Origin: Epiperipatus broadwayi
Taxonomy: Eukaryota; Onychophora; Udeonychophora; Euonychophora; Peripatidae
Reading direction: 5' to 3'
NCBI GenBank assembly: GCA_028023455.1
Contig: JAQFVV010000036.1
Coordinates: 4,215,576-4,279,575, forward strand
DNA length: 64,000 nucleotides
Part shown: positions 46,455 through 57,402 of the stretch, in pieces
Layout of the letters: every line of letters starts with the position of its first letter
Position numbering within the stretch: the stretch's first letter is position 1
The notes under the pieces: generated by a model
What the model saw: only the letters and a program-made list of their open reading frames with translations
Told to the model about the DNA's origin: nothing
Databases searched by the model: none
Position numbers and translations under genes: made by a program

Positions 46455-49400
46455 ATACATTTACTTGTGACTTGAAAGTTGATGATTATCCAACTTTGTT
46501 GCAAATATTTAAGCATAATGTAATATATAACAATAGACACAGAACTTTAATAGATCTAATGTTTTATTCCCCAATGCTGCATCATTCAATAGAAATAGCA
46601 CTTTCCCCAACCCCTTTTTCAGACCATGCAGCACTGATAATAACGCTAAACATAAACACACACCGCAGCACAATAATTAATTTGCAAAAAAACGATCAGG
46701 ATCCTACTACCAGATAACACTACGGAGTCACTTTTTTCAGAAATTTATATAATGATAAATAAAATAAATCAACTTGAATTAGACCCAATATCCAGATATA
46801 TAGCTTACACCAACACACTTTCATTTAATATAAACCATATCACACAAAAATCAATCCCTCCCTCCAGGCTAATTACATTAGCAGATGAAATATATAAAAG
46901 AATCAGTATGTCTAAACTGGTTCAATATAATCAAACAAACATAATAAAACTTACCCAGCTCTATAAACAGACTTGCAATAAATTAAAACAATATCTAAGC
47001 ATAAAAAAGAAAAAATAGCCTAGTACAGCCGCACACTGGGACACACGGATATATTAGGTGGGCTTTGGGGTACTCATCCACAAATAAAGTTCCCATGGCA
47101 CTGGAATCAGAAAATAAGATTACAGCAGGATTTAACATGTTGCACCTATATATAACTATTTCAAAACAAAGCTAACTAAGCATGCACAATTCATACCCAC
47201 TGAAGACTATTTTGAAACAACTGAAGATGAGATGCCATTTAAAATCAAGGATTTTAAGGTAGTGTTAGAATCAATCCCACCCACATGTCATCCAGGACCT
47301 CCACGCATTCCACAGTTTGTACTTGCACATCTTAGCCAAATTACAAATATATACCTGTGTCAATTGGCAAATCAAATATCACAAAAAATTTATAGCATAC
47401 AGGGATTATACAAGATATCAATGGTACCATTTATGAAAAAACAAGAACCTATTACCAAGATCACCAACTTAAGACCTATCTCAATGGAGCCTTTAGAAAT
47501 TAAACTGCTAGAAAAAGTAATAAGGGTGAAAATTGAACCATTTATACTGACAAAAATATCACAACATCAGCATGCAAAGAAAAGCTCATTCACAGGTCAG
47601 GCAGCACTAATCTTTAAAACTATAATTAACTCAGTAATTAAGAAGAAGAAATATGCTCCAATTGCAGTACAACTAGATTTTGAAAGTGCTTCCAACTCGG
47701 TACCAATAAAAATCTTACTAAACCAACTAAAGAAAACACATACCACAATCAATATTATATGCAATAGCCAACCTACTTTTAAACAGAGAAGTACATATCA
47801 CACTTAATGGAAGAAAGTCATCATCATTCTATCCCACTCAATCAATACCACAAGGGTCACCACTGAGTACACTACTGTTCACATTCTACATAAACACTTT
47901 ACTGGAAGAAATTGAAAAAAAAAATATAGGGAGGGTTAATACCAAATACCAAAAGATACATTCCTTGTATAGCTTATATGGACGATATCACAATATTCTT
48001 AACAAAACATCATAGAAGAATATACAAAAAAATTCAAACTTAAAATCAATATTAATAAGTCAGCTGCTTGAACAATTTCTACAGGGAAAGTAAACAAACA
48101 AATTTATCAAGGAAAGCCCAGCAGTTTTTTAGGTTTTCCATTTTATCTGGGAATAAATCAAATGAGAATAACAATACAAAACAAACTCAAAGTAGATGCA
48201 GAAAGAATCACAGAATCATTATACAGATCATATCTATCAATATACGTAAAAATATCATTATTCAATCAACTCAAAAATAAGCTACTATTTACCAATAATC
48301 AGTTTCACAAAACCATTTATAGCCTCAATTAATTCATTTTGTAGCAAACTACTATGGAACAGGAAAGTAGGTGCCATTTCAATAAAGCAACTTAACCAAC
48401 CAACAAAATGCAATGGTCTGGGACTTCACTTAATATCAGTGTTTCAGACACAAAAAACAATAAATCTGCTAATAGCCATAGTCAAAAGATTTCCAGATAT
48501 TGAACCAATATTGGAGATCATACCCACAGATCACCCAACACCTACAAACAATTATATCTTTACATTGCTTGAAAGCATTAAGAGTATCAAAAACAAAGTA
48601 ACATTTAAAAGTCTAATAAATTATACATATTGGCAAATACATGATTTCTTAACACAAAAACAATCTGAGAATAACCAAATATCTGTATTAGGAATTGATA
48701 ACAGCCAATTACTTAAAAAAATTAGGAAATGGTACCTGGAACCAAAATTTTACAATTTCATAATTAAAGCCAATTTGAAAGCACTACCTACAAGTCATTT
48801 TATAAGATACAGAAGATTCTATATAAATATAGATTCCTTGTGTATGCTGTGTCACAGGGATAAGGAAACACATGACCATTTCATACATAATTGTTCAGGA
48901 CTTGAAAAAGTAAGACAGATGATGGTTGACGGATATAGGAAAAATGGAACCACAATAGATGAGATTCTACAATCATTCAAAAATAATGGAATACCCACCA
49001 TAAGAGTAACCACTTTCAGCCTATATGCATTTTGGTGTACCAGATGCACTTTTACACTGGGGAACAACACAAGAAGGCACCCTAACACCTATAAAAACAA
49101 TTGCAAAAAATAACAGAAAGAGACAGCATTATTGCACCACCTGATATCTTTGCAGCAATGTGGTCTCTTTTTAAAATTCAGGTCACTTTATAATAAAGGA
49201 TATAATAGAAAAGGACAAAGGCAAACATGAAATTCAGTGTTGCAAGAACATTAAAAAAATACTGAAACCATGATTATTGATTTATATTGTACATAAACTT
49301 GGACAATAAATATTTCATAAAGTGTAGAAAGATCTAAAACATTGTGAAAGCCAATATCTAAGTTCTAAAAAGTCAATTTTTAAGTGCAAAGAGAGACTAA

Positions 49401-49510
49401 TCAAACATACAGACTGTAATGAAATAATTGTGTAAACCTATGAATAACACTATGTATAATCAACAACCAATGTAACCACTTGTTTTTGAATAAAGTTACC
49501 TTTAAAATAT
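46455..49510 (+). mobile_element. 5'-truncated APE-type LINE with YMDD reverse transcriptase
   Basis: Starts within the endonuclease and ends with a 3' UTR closing near TGAATAAAGTTACCTTTAAA (about 49490-49510). It is about 3 kb long with parts in several frames. It is GC-richer and C/A-richer than its flanks. The coding parts are described separately. Confidence 0.8.
46472..49113 (+). pseudogene. Decayed LINE polyprotein (endonuclease end, RT, zinc knuckle)
   Basis: 46472-46717 carries the end of an apurinic-type endonuclease: RTLIDLMFYS and the catalytic-type SDHAALI. 46752-47018 is the linker. 47232-47807 is RT with NLRPISMEPLEIKLLEK and QLDFESASNSVP (catalytic Asp). About 47815-47930 carries IPQGSPLSTLLFTFYINTL in another frame. 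About 47968-47990 carries AYMDDITIF, the second catalytic box with Met where most LINEs have Ala. 48439-49113 is the C-terminal domain ending in a CMLCHRDKETHDHFIHNC knuckle. Several frameshifts and a disrupted stretch at 48000-48430 make it inactive. Clade is not assigned. Confidence 0.85.
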
Positions 49511-49620
49511 AATTTATATGCACATGCATATATATATTAAATGTCTGTATTTTTAATTAATATAATAATTCAAATACATTTGTTTAACACAATATCCAAA
49601 TTTTAATAAATATATTCTTT

Positions 49621-49675
49621 ACTGGAAGTACTTTTGATTGTGACACTGACAATCTTTATCAACCATCAATTAGTA
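49621..49675 (-). ncRNA. Degenerate hammerhead-like motif, left arm
   Basis: On the minus strand TTGATAA, one A, then GATTGT..ACAATC as stem II, but followed by AAAA instead of GAAA. Loss of the essential G makes activity unlikely. It is the sister of the motif at 51013-51062. Confidence 0.45.
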
Positions 49676-50159
49676 CAAATTTACACAAAATAAAAATTTT
49701 ATATTACTCATCATTCAATTCATTCAAATTTTTCACAATTCTGTTGTTTTTATATTAGCAGATTGTCTATTCATTAAACTCTCTCTATTTTATCATTGCT
49801 TTCTTAATTTTTTATTATTCATTATATTGTTCAATTTGAATAATTTTTACATCACTATTATCAAATTAAAAACCATAATTACACATTTTATTATGATCAA
49901 AAATAATTGATGGAGTATTCATACATATTGAATTTTTATTTCCTTTCTGTATAGTTTATACAATATCCTATAATAATTATATCATTTTTGTAAAGTATAC
50001 TTTGATTCCTTTATATATTTCATTCCATAACCACATATCAATATATATATATATAATAGAACTTAGAAATCTGAGTTTTAGAATTATTTATCATATCATT
50101 TATATTTGAAGAGAAAAAATAAAAAGATACCCTATACAAACCGCTATAAAGTTTATTAA

Positions 50160-50930
50160 TTAATTTATCTTGTTGATTAGAAATAAAAGTAATAGAAATC
50201 CATTATCATTTTTTAATGTATTTAATATTTTTTTATTATTACTTTTATTTTGATTATATTTTTTAATTGTATTATAAATAATATTCCTTCCATAACCAAC
50301 ATCTAACATATAAGTAACAAATACATTATTATTTTTAATTTTATCACTAACAAACTTACACAAACAACCATTTCTAAACAAAAACGAGTTCAAACCAGCC
50401 AATTTATGACTAATATGAACTCTAGAATTATATGGAATATAATCCCTATTTTCAACAGGCTTTAATACAATATTATTTCTTTTAATAAATATATCTAAAA
50501 AATTTATATAATTATTTTATATTATTAATCATACTTAATTCATTAAATAAATAAACTATTGTTTCATTATGTGCACATACAAATATATCATCAACATATC
50601 TACAATATACTTTTATATATATATATATATTTTACTTGAGGTATTATTTTAAATTCATAACTAGAAATAAAAAAGTTACAAATCTGTGATACTACCGGAA
50701 GACCCATTGGCTAACCATAATTCATTTTGTAAAAGCAATCATTAAATTTAACATATATATGATCATTTACAAACCTTAATATTTTTATAATAAAATTTTT
50801 AATGTTATTATCTATCGATTTTAAAATCAAAGCTCTCTCAATAATCTCTATTGATTTCATATGATTAATTGAACCATACATTTTAGATATGTCAAATGTA
50901 CACATAACAACATTATTATCTATTTTTAAC
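50160..50930 (-). pseudogene. Penelope-like reverse transcriptase, C-terminal half
   Basis: Read on the minus strand, 50905-50711 gives CTFDISKMYGSINH (the catalytic Asp region of RT) and ends at a stop inside the next motif. The same frame continues as PMGLPVVSQICNFFISSYE and then CRYVDDIFVCAHN, the catalytic YVDD box, near 50600. Another frame (50402-50160) holds the C-terminal part, with HKLAGLNSFLFRNGC just upstream and TYMLDVGYGRNIIYNTIKKYN. The combination of YVDDIFV with the FLD-type region that follows fits Penelope-like RTs. No GIY-YIG endonuclease is visible. It has at least two stops and one shift. Confidence 0.75.
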
Positions 50931-51012
50931 CCTATTAATAGAATTGTGGGAAATTTGAACGAATTGAATGATGGGTAATATAAAAATTTTATTTTGTGTA
51001 AATTTGTACTAA

Positions 51013-51062
51013 TTGATGGTTGATAAAGATTGTCATTGTTACAATCGAAAGTACTTCCAGTA
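51013..51062 (+). ncRNA. Hammerhead-like motif, right arm
   Basis: TTGATAA (core, two changes from CTGATGA) at 51020-51026, then one A, stem II GATTGT/ACAATC with a 7-base loop, GAAA at 51047-51050, stem III AG/CT with loop TA, then U and CCA that can pair with the TGG before the core. The architecture is complete, but the core changes argue for reduced or no activity. Confidence 0.5.
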
Positions 51063-51381
51063 AAAAAATATATTTATTAAAATTTGGATACTGTGTTAAA
51101 TAGATTTATTTGAATTATATATATAGTAATTCGCTTCACAGAAATCAATTTCTGACATATGTATGTACATATTTAAATGCGTTTGTCCAGAACTTTATTA
51201 AAAAAATGTATTCTTTAAATATAATTAAACATTTCTAATTTTAATAATTGTATATAATAATTACTTCTATATAATATTTCAAGATTTTTCGTTTTTGGCA
51301 TGCTATTTATAAATTATAGTTGGTGTGTATATATATATATAGTCAAAACGCAAAAATATATATATATACACACACACATAT

Positions 51382-53517
51382 TGTGACAGTCAGATGATGT
51401 ATGTTGGCTTAACCCAGTTCGAATACTAGGCGAAGGTACCTCGGGACCACTCATACGCGAGATATTAAATCAAGAATACTATGACCTCTGCCCATTCGCC
51501 TATTCTCGAGGCCTGATCACGAACAAACAACACTATCTGAGCCATGCATAAATTATTTTTCAACCGGCGACAGCTTAGCATCAGCGGAAAGAAACATGGA
51601 CGGAAACACATAAAGAGCTAAATAGTTAAATGTGCAAAGGTACTAAGAAATATGTGTTTTGCGTTTTGCATGCCTGGATCATTGAAAAGTAAAATAAAGC
51701 ATTTAGAACAAATTTAGCAAAAGTCAAGCTTGTTAGTTAAATAATAGATATTTAATTAATGACTTTAAAATAGGAATAATGATTTAATGGCCTCCGCTAT
51801 TCCCCTAAATTAATGAAACAAACTAATTAGACAATAAAAACAGATTAATAGGTTTGCGGTCTAAATCTTTTCTTCCCAATTTTATTAAAAATTGTCAACT
51901 CGATCTTCTCGATAAAGTACGATAAAAAAAGAATCTTTCGCAAAGCGCTTCTAATTGCTTTGCGCTAAAACAGTGTTTAAAAATTATTTACAACGTATAT
52001 AGCTAAATCAGATATACGTAATAAGCTAATGGCGGACAAAAGAGGCGTTATCAAAGAGATCAAGTTGGCACACAAAAGAAACTGACTCGTATTTAATTAA
52101 CAAACATAAATAAAATTGGAAAGAGATTTTAAATGAACAAAAATTAACTATTAAACTTAACCGCAATGGAATACTAAATATTTACACAGGTTAGTAAGGA
52201 AGAATAGCGAAGGGAAAAAAGTTAAATATAGATAGATGATCACACAATATATATAATTAAGACTCGTCTAATAAAAATGGTTACATAACAAATACATATG
52301 ATTCAATGAAGCAATTTAAAAAAAGGTGAACAAAAGGTAGCATAAGAAATAGTTCAATAGAGGAGATACGATTACCGTCCTTTTTCGTTGGTCATGTTCC
52401 CTACGGTGTTCGTGACTTGATCCGACCGTCGACAGGTATTTGTCCGGACAATGAAAATATGTAGTATGGTTTCACGAAAAGTTCTCCAGACACGGCACAG
52501 AGTTCAGATGACGATTGAGTGGATACTATGGCATTTTGGATGGTATTCAGGAACCTCGGCGATAGGCAAAGCTATTTATTTGCCTAGCCAAGCATATTCA
52601 TCTCCTTCAAAATACTGTTGCTTTTAACTTGAGCATGTTCAAACCTCTCCATGATTTTGAAGATGGCAGTTGTCTACTTTTTTTAAATAAAATCTCCACA
52701 CACAAAATCTGAAAAAGTTCTCCAAAGAGAAATCTGAATGCCAGCAAGAAAACCTTGAATGAATCACCTTCAAAAGGAAAATCTGAATAATCTGAATCCT
52801 TCCAAAGGAAAAATCTGAATAATCTGAATCCTTCAAAAAGAAAAATCTGAATAATAATCTAAATCCTTCAAAAAGAAAAATCTGAATAATCTAGTCTTTT
52901 GTTCTCACTTCTATTTATACCCTCTCTGTCAGCTACCTTCTATTGTTTGTATGATCTGAGATCTTGATAAGCCTCCCCATGCTCCTTTGTTTCAAAGCAA
53001 CATTTTCTAAAAATAACTTTTACTTTTTTACTCTAAATTTCTTTCTTTAAAGTTTGAATTCTATTAACTAAAAAGAAAGAAAGAGAAGGCCATCTTTAAT
53101 TTGACTTGAATGGGCTTAACTAATTAAAATATACATTCTTTTAGAAATGTTGGTGGGCTTATCTCAAAATCAAATCATACTAAATATTTTAACAAAATTT
53201 TAACAACAATATATTATTATTTTTTTATAGTAGAATAAGCATTTTATTTCAGCAGAATTTTGCATTAACTCATATATATATATACGCTAGATGTATATAT
53301 ATGTTTGACTAATAGGTTAAGCAATTTTTATTAATAGAATGAAATTTATTTAAAACAAAATATTTAAATGTAATACACATTTAATAAGCATAATTATTTT
53401 TAACTCTAATGCAAAACCCTGCTGATATTGAACTATAAACTTAATTTAGGTTTACAATATTAATCAAGTTTATAGGAAGATGTGAAGCATGGATTGGACT
53501 TCAGATCCATTGCTTCA
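51382..53517 (-). repeat. Downstream (3') LTR of the second Gypsy element
   Basis: 2,136 bp. The end nearest 51382 has the GC-richer block that is also found, diverged, at 2925-3115 and 8830-8990. A tandem array lies at about 52775-52905. The 65-codon minus-strand ORF at 52639-52836 translates that array and is not considered a gene. Confidence 0.93.
52775..52905. repeat. Tandem repeat inside the LTR
   Basis: About five imperfect units built on AAATCTGAATAATCTGAATC with CTTC(C/A)AAA.G spacers, about 27-33 bases each. The same array is at about 58796-58926 in the other LTR. Arrays like this in U3 often act as enhancers; here that is inference. Confidence 0.8.
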
Positions 53518-53527
53518 TTTCCCAATA
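53518..53527 (-). promoter_or_regulatory. Short polypurine tract
   Basis: On the element strand GGGAAA directly precedes the LTR start TGAAGCAA, in the same place and with the same ending as the tract of the first element. It is shorter and interrupted by TT, so it is a weaker call. Confidence 0.5.
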
Positions 53528-53762
53528 GTTAGTGAACAAAAAAAAAATGTTAAAAAAAATGCTGTTGCTTCAGGTCAGAGGTCAAAATTTTGTGCCAGAT
53601 GAGTTCAAGCCTACTCTTTATTTGCTGTACTGTTTACAATATTAAACAACTAACAGTCTTTCTTTACTTTATTATATCACTAACGGTTTATCCATGATTC
53701 AATCCCCTGTATCTTAAATCGAGTCCGTGTTGTTTTTAGTCTAACAAGTTATATTTATCTTT

Positions 53763-54179
53763 TTACTTTCTAAATTTTCTGGGGTCTGCTGGTACATAAG
53801 GTTTTATGTTTGTAGCATTATACTGTCTTTGTAGGCTGAGATTATTTTTCCAAAACAAAACACTTATTCCACACTTCTTTTTTAATGTGTGAGGGCCTTT
53901 ATATATTGGGAAGAACTTTTTAACTTTCCTCCACACTTTACTACTTGGCCTAAGGTCTCTTAGCCATGCTTGCTTTCCTTTCCTGCATTTATATTGCCGG
54001 TTTCGATTCTTGCGATGCCGAGCTGTACGTCTTAATTTTTCCTTTGCCTTCTTTTCTTGCTCAGTCATGTTCTGGACTTGGAGACAGATTTTCAAGCTAT
54101 CACGGTGGTGTCTAGAGTTCCCGACCGGTTCTTCTCTAAAACATTTTATGTTGCTAATCTTTGCCAGTAAAGATTTCAC
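53763..54179 (-). pseudogene. Ty3/Gypsy integrase C-terminal domain (fragment)
   Basis: 138 codons that match the end of a Gypsy-type integrase, the enzyme that inserts element DNA. A basic helix (EKKAKEKLRRTARHRKNRNRQY) is followed by the SH3-like GPY/F module with AWLRDLRPSSKVWRKVKK, FFPIYKGPHTLKK and QYNATNIKPYVP. The zinc-binding and catalytic D,D-35-E parts are absent. The expected VGDKVW is changed to KGKQAW. The frame overlaps the Gag-like ORF by about 25 bases in a different phase. That is too short for a natural gag-pol arrangement, so an internal deletion has probably joined the two ends. It stops about 245 bases before the LTR. Confidence 0.8.
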
Positions 54180-54561
54180 TGTCCTGTTGCACCTGGAGTT
54201 GGTTCAACAGCTGTTGATCATTTGTTTTTTTACTCTCCTCATTCATTTGTCCAGAGAAATCCGACTGGTGAGTGGCTTCACCTGATTCATAATCACTCGA
54301 CGATTTCATATCAGTGTCATCTTGATTTTGAGTATCATCTTCTGGTGATGCTTCTGTTACAATACTCCGTTCTTGATGGAGTTCCATATGTGCCTCCAAA
54401 CGGTTCAATCTTTGCGATGTGATATTCATAAATTCTTGCAACATTTTCATCATCATTTCATCTTCATCTCTCATTTCGTTGATGAGATCTTCCAAATTGT
54501 ATTTTTGTTCATTATGAGTACATATTGACCTATAAACTTCGCCTCTCTTCTGTTCCTCCAT
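54154..54561 (-). CDS. Gag-like N-terminal ORF
   Basis: 135 codons from ATG 54561. The N-terminal part is helical and Met/Glu-rich (LINEMRDEDEMMMKMLQEF, LEAHMEL). The middle is acidic and Ser/Asp-rich (DDTQNQDDTDMKSSSDYESGE). This resembles the coiled-coil start of the Gag at 28395-29417 in character but not clearly in sequence. No capsid core or zinc knuckle follows. By position it is the first ORF of the element, so a truncated Gag is the best guess. Plus-strand ORFs over it are shadows. Confidence 0.5.
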   Translation of the reverse strand: MEEQKRGEVYRSICTHNEQKYNLEDLINEMRDEDEMMMKMLQEFMNITSQRLNRLEAHMELHQERSIVTEASPEDDTQNQDDTDMKSSSDYESGEATHQSDFSGQMNEESKKTNDQQLLNQLQVQQDSEIFTGKD

Positions 54562-55873
54562 TTTTGCCTAATATTGGCTATTTTGTTATAAAACAATCCC
54601 ACCTTGTTTGTAAAATGTGTTTGTCTTTTAATAAACAATCTGGATAAGTATATTTTTATACTAGTTATTAACACAAAAAAATTATTTCTTTCTAAAATAA
54701 GTCACTATTCTAAGTTCCAACTATCTGTTTTATTTATATGTTTTCAGAAATTTAACTTTGCCTACCTCACGAGGTCCTATCTTAACCCTATGCCTATATG
54801 TATCTGTTTGTACATGAAAATATATATATATAAAATCCTGCCGTGTCTGTCTTTAATATTTATACTATATATTAGTCTCCTCATTTTATTTATTGTTATA
54901 TTTCATTAAAATATCACTGCTATTTTGTCCCAATATAATTAAAATAACACACTTACAGCTTGACCTGGCTTTCTCTGACACCTGAAACAACTAAAAAATG
55001 CATTTACATTAATACAAGTAAATATAAAAAAATATGTGAGCAAAATATACATAAGTCATGTTTAAAAATTATTTTGGCTCACTATTCATACATTGTTATT
55101 TTGATCATCTACTATAGTTTGGTTTATTTGATATCCGATATGAGAGATTGCACTTGCCGACAAATTTATTTGAGAAAGGTGCCAGTCGACAAGACAATGG
55201 CCATATCAAATATACATATTAATGGATAATGATCCAAGCACACATTGATAAGGTTTATAAAGTTTAATGCGATTACAATTTATTTTGATTTTCACTTCAC
55301 TTTCAAAAAAATCTATGCATGAATAAGTAAATGGTATTTTAAATGACAATATTAATTAAGTCTACGAAGTATAACAACTAAGTAAGGTAACATGTCTGAC
55401 CTGGGTTTGAAACCACGCTACCGTTTTGGTCATGACACACCAAAAAACAATTTAAACAGCCTAAAGTACGATTAACAAAACAAAATATATACAAAAAAAA
55501 TAAAAATGAAAGTAAAATCTCATGATAACTGCCACTCCGAATTATGAACCTGGGATCGAAACCAACTACCATTTTGGTCACACCCGGAATAGCTTAACAA
55601 TTATCACGCAATTTTACAAAATCACGCATTGAGATCAAAAACTGTTTCAAAAAACATTTATATAAAACGGGTTTTACCGAACTATAACGAAGTGTATACC
55701 ATATACACCCATATATATGAATATGTACATCATTAAATAAGCATATATATGACTACATATAAATATACAAACAGATATACCTATACAAATATTTCTTTTA
55801 TTATTATGTACATGATTTTCTTAGAAAGATTCATCATATTGCGGACCGCATACTCCTATTATTTCAGGCTAGT

Positions 55874-55888
55874 AAACGTTGGTCGCCA
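55874..55888 (-). promoter_or_regulatory. Second primer-binding-site-like sequence
   Basis: On the element strand TGGCGACCAACGTTT resembles the well-known primer site for tRNA-Lys (TGGCGCCCAACGTGG). It is internal, 1.5 kb from the LTR, and matches better over its first 13 bases than the one next to the LTR. It may mark an older LTR-internal junction. Confidence 0.4.
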
Positions 55889-55968
55889 CTATGACAAGGA
55901 AGCAATGATTGCAGACGTAGACCTATTATTTCAGGCTACTCAGCAATTCTAAACTCTAAAGTGTAAGG

Positions 55969-56085
55969 GGTCTTCACCTAAACGGTTACTAAAAGAATCT
56001 TCATAAACGATCACTAAAAAACAAGGGCTTCACCTAACGGTTACTTCAAAGGGGCTTCACCTAACGGTTACTCAATAAATGATTC
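55969..56085. repeat. Short tandem array in the leader
   Basis: Three units of about 30-40 bases share GGG.CTTCACCTAA.CGGTTACT. A partial fourth (CGATCACTAAAAA) lies between the first and second. There is no coding potential. Confidence 0.75.
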
Positions 56086-57361
56086 AATAGCATAATCCGA
56101 AATGGAGAAAAAAAAATCTTAACTAAAGGGTGGCTGACATATATGTTATACAAAAATATATCTTTAATATATATTTATTAACGAACATACGCATTTACTT
56201 TTCTTATAAGATAAAATTAAGTTTGCTAGTATTGAAACAAAACTTAATTTATATATGTTTGCGAGGAAACGTAATTTCAAAATCTTTAAAAAGGAAAAAA
56301 AAATTTACATGATTACAATTATTCAATATAAAGAAACGAAACGCAGAGAAAGTGAAAAAATATTTGCTAACACCATACGTTGACACGTGTTAATTTGAAC
56401 TTATCAAAACTTTTTGATCTTCAAAAAAAATTTCAATTAACGGAAAACAAATGTTATCTAAGATCTTTACAAAAATTTATACCAACGGAGAAAAAATTCT
56501 ATTATCTAATTGTACTTTTTTTTTACTACAATATTAACACAACCGAATATACACTATATTTCGAAAAAAAACATTATTACATCAAAACTTCTCATATTTG
56601 AGCAATACTAAAATAATCTAAAGTACGAAAGCTAATTTAAGGGAGGGCGGGTGGGTATATATTTGACACTTCCGCCTCATCGAAGCTATCTACTTTATAC
56701 GAAAACAAATATGGCGAACTGGCCATGACAAATCTATTCATTAGGCAAAAAAAATTGGTTTAATTCTGAAATCTAATTTTATAATCACACAAAAAAAAAA
56801 ACTAACGGAGTGTTAACTTTTTAAATATAAACTATTCATTACATATGTATACTAAACTCGGGAAAAAAATTTTTTTTTCACTTTGTGACACATTTAACTT
56901 GTTAATTAATTTAAAAAAATGACATTTGGCTCATTAGGAAACAAAACTCGGAAAAATTATACATATATTTTTATATAAATATATTAAACTAAACTAACTT
57001 CTCAGGGTACTAATTTTTTTTTTTTTTAAAAAATGACATAAGTCACACTGCGACAAACTAGAAGCAAAAAATTTTACGTATAACTAACAATTATTTCGTG
57101 TTATTTAAAAAAACATTATATATATGTGTGTACAAACCCGGGGAAAAAAAAATCTACATATATATTATTCATTAATTTAAAACAGAAGAAAGTAAAAAAC
57201 ATTATGCACCCATACAAATGTTATACAGGGCATTGCAGGGTATGTAAATTTCGAATAGACACACGCTGGGCATCCAGAATACGGAGAGAAAAAATTCTTA
57301 TACGTCTACCTATATTTTCAAATACCCTATTCCTATTCTTCCACTAAAAAAATGAAATTCA

Positions 57362-57378
57362 GCCCACGTTGGTCGACA
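57362..57378 (-). promoter_or_regulatory. Primer-binding site, LTR-adjacent
   Basis: On the element strand TGTCGACCAACGTGGGC lies 24 bases after the upstream LTR and is close to the tRNA-Lys primer site TGGCGCCCAACGTGGGGC. A related unit (TTCTCCGTATTCTG then GATGCCCAGCGTG) occurs about 100 bases further in, suggesting a local duplication. Element 1 has its site 23 bases from the LTR, which supports this position. Confidence 0.55.
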
Positions 57379-57402
57379 GAATACGGAGAAAAAAAAATCT
57401 AC

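Larger units (their letters stand above)
49555..51120 (-). mobile_element. Penelope-like element relic flanked by inverted repeats
   Basis: The outer arms 49555-49760 and 50933-51120 are inverted copies (shared: TTTGTACTAATTGATGGTTG, AAAGTACTTCCAGTAAA, AAATTTGGATA.TGTGTTAAA). Between them lies a minus-strand RT of Penelope type. Flanking repeats in inverted orientation are known for this class. Each arm contains a hammerhead-like core. The right arm's core and stem II are better preserved than the left's. Confidence 0.75.
54562..57361 (-). other. Long leader of the second Gypsy element
   Basis: About 2.8 kb without a credible gene, much longer than a normal leader. It contains a pair of diverged repeats with CCTGGG(T/A)T.GAAACCA and TTTTGGTCA at 55400-55430 and 55553-55582. 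It also has three tandem CTTCACCTAACGGTTACT-type units at 55969-56085, a duplicated CCTATTATTTCAGGCTA at 55854 and 55921, and an extra primer-site-like sequence at 55874-55888. It is probably a patchwork of rearranged or captured DNA. Confidence 0.5.

Noticed and set aside
46441-46455. Another hammerhead core (ACTGATGAAGATC)
   Set aside because: No stem II partner and no GAAA at the right distance.
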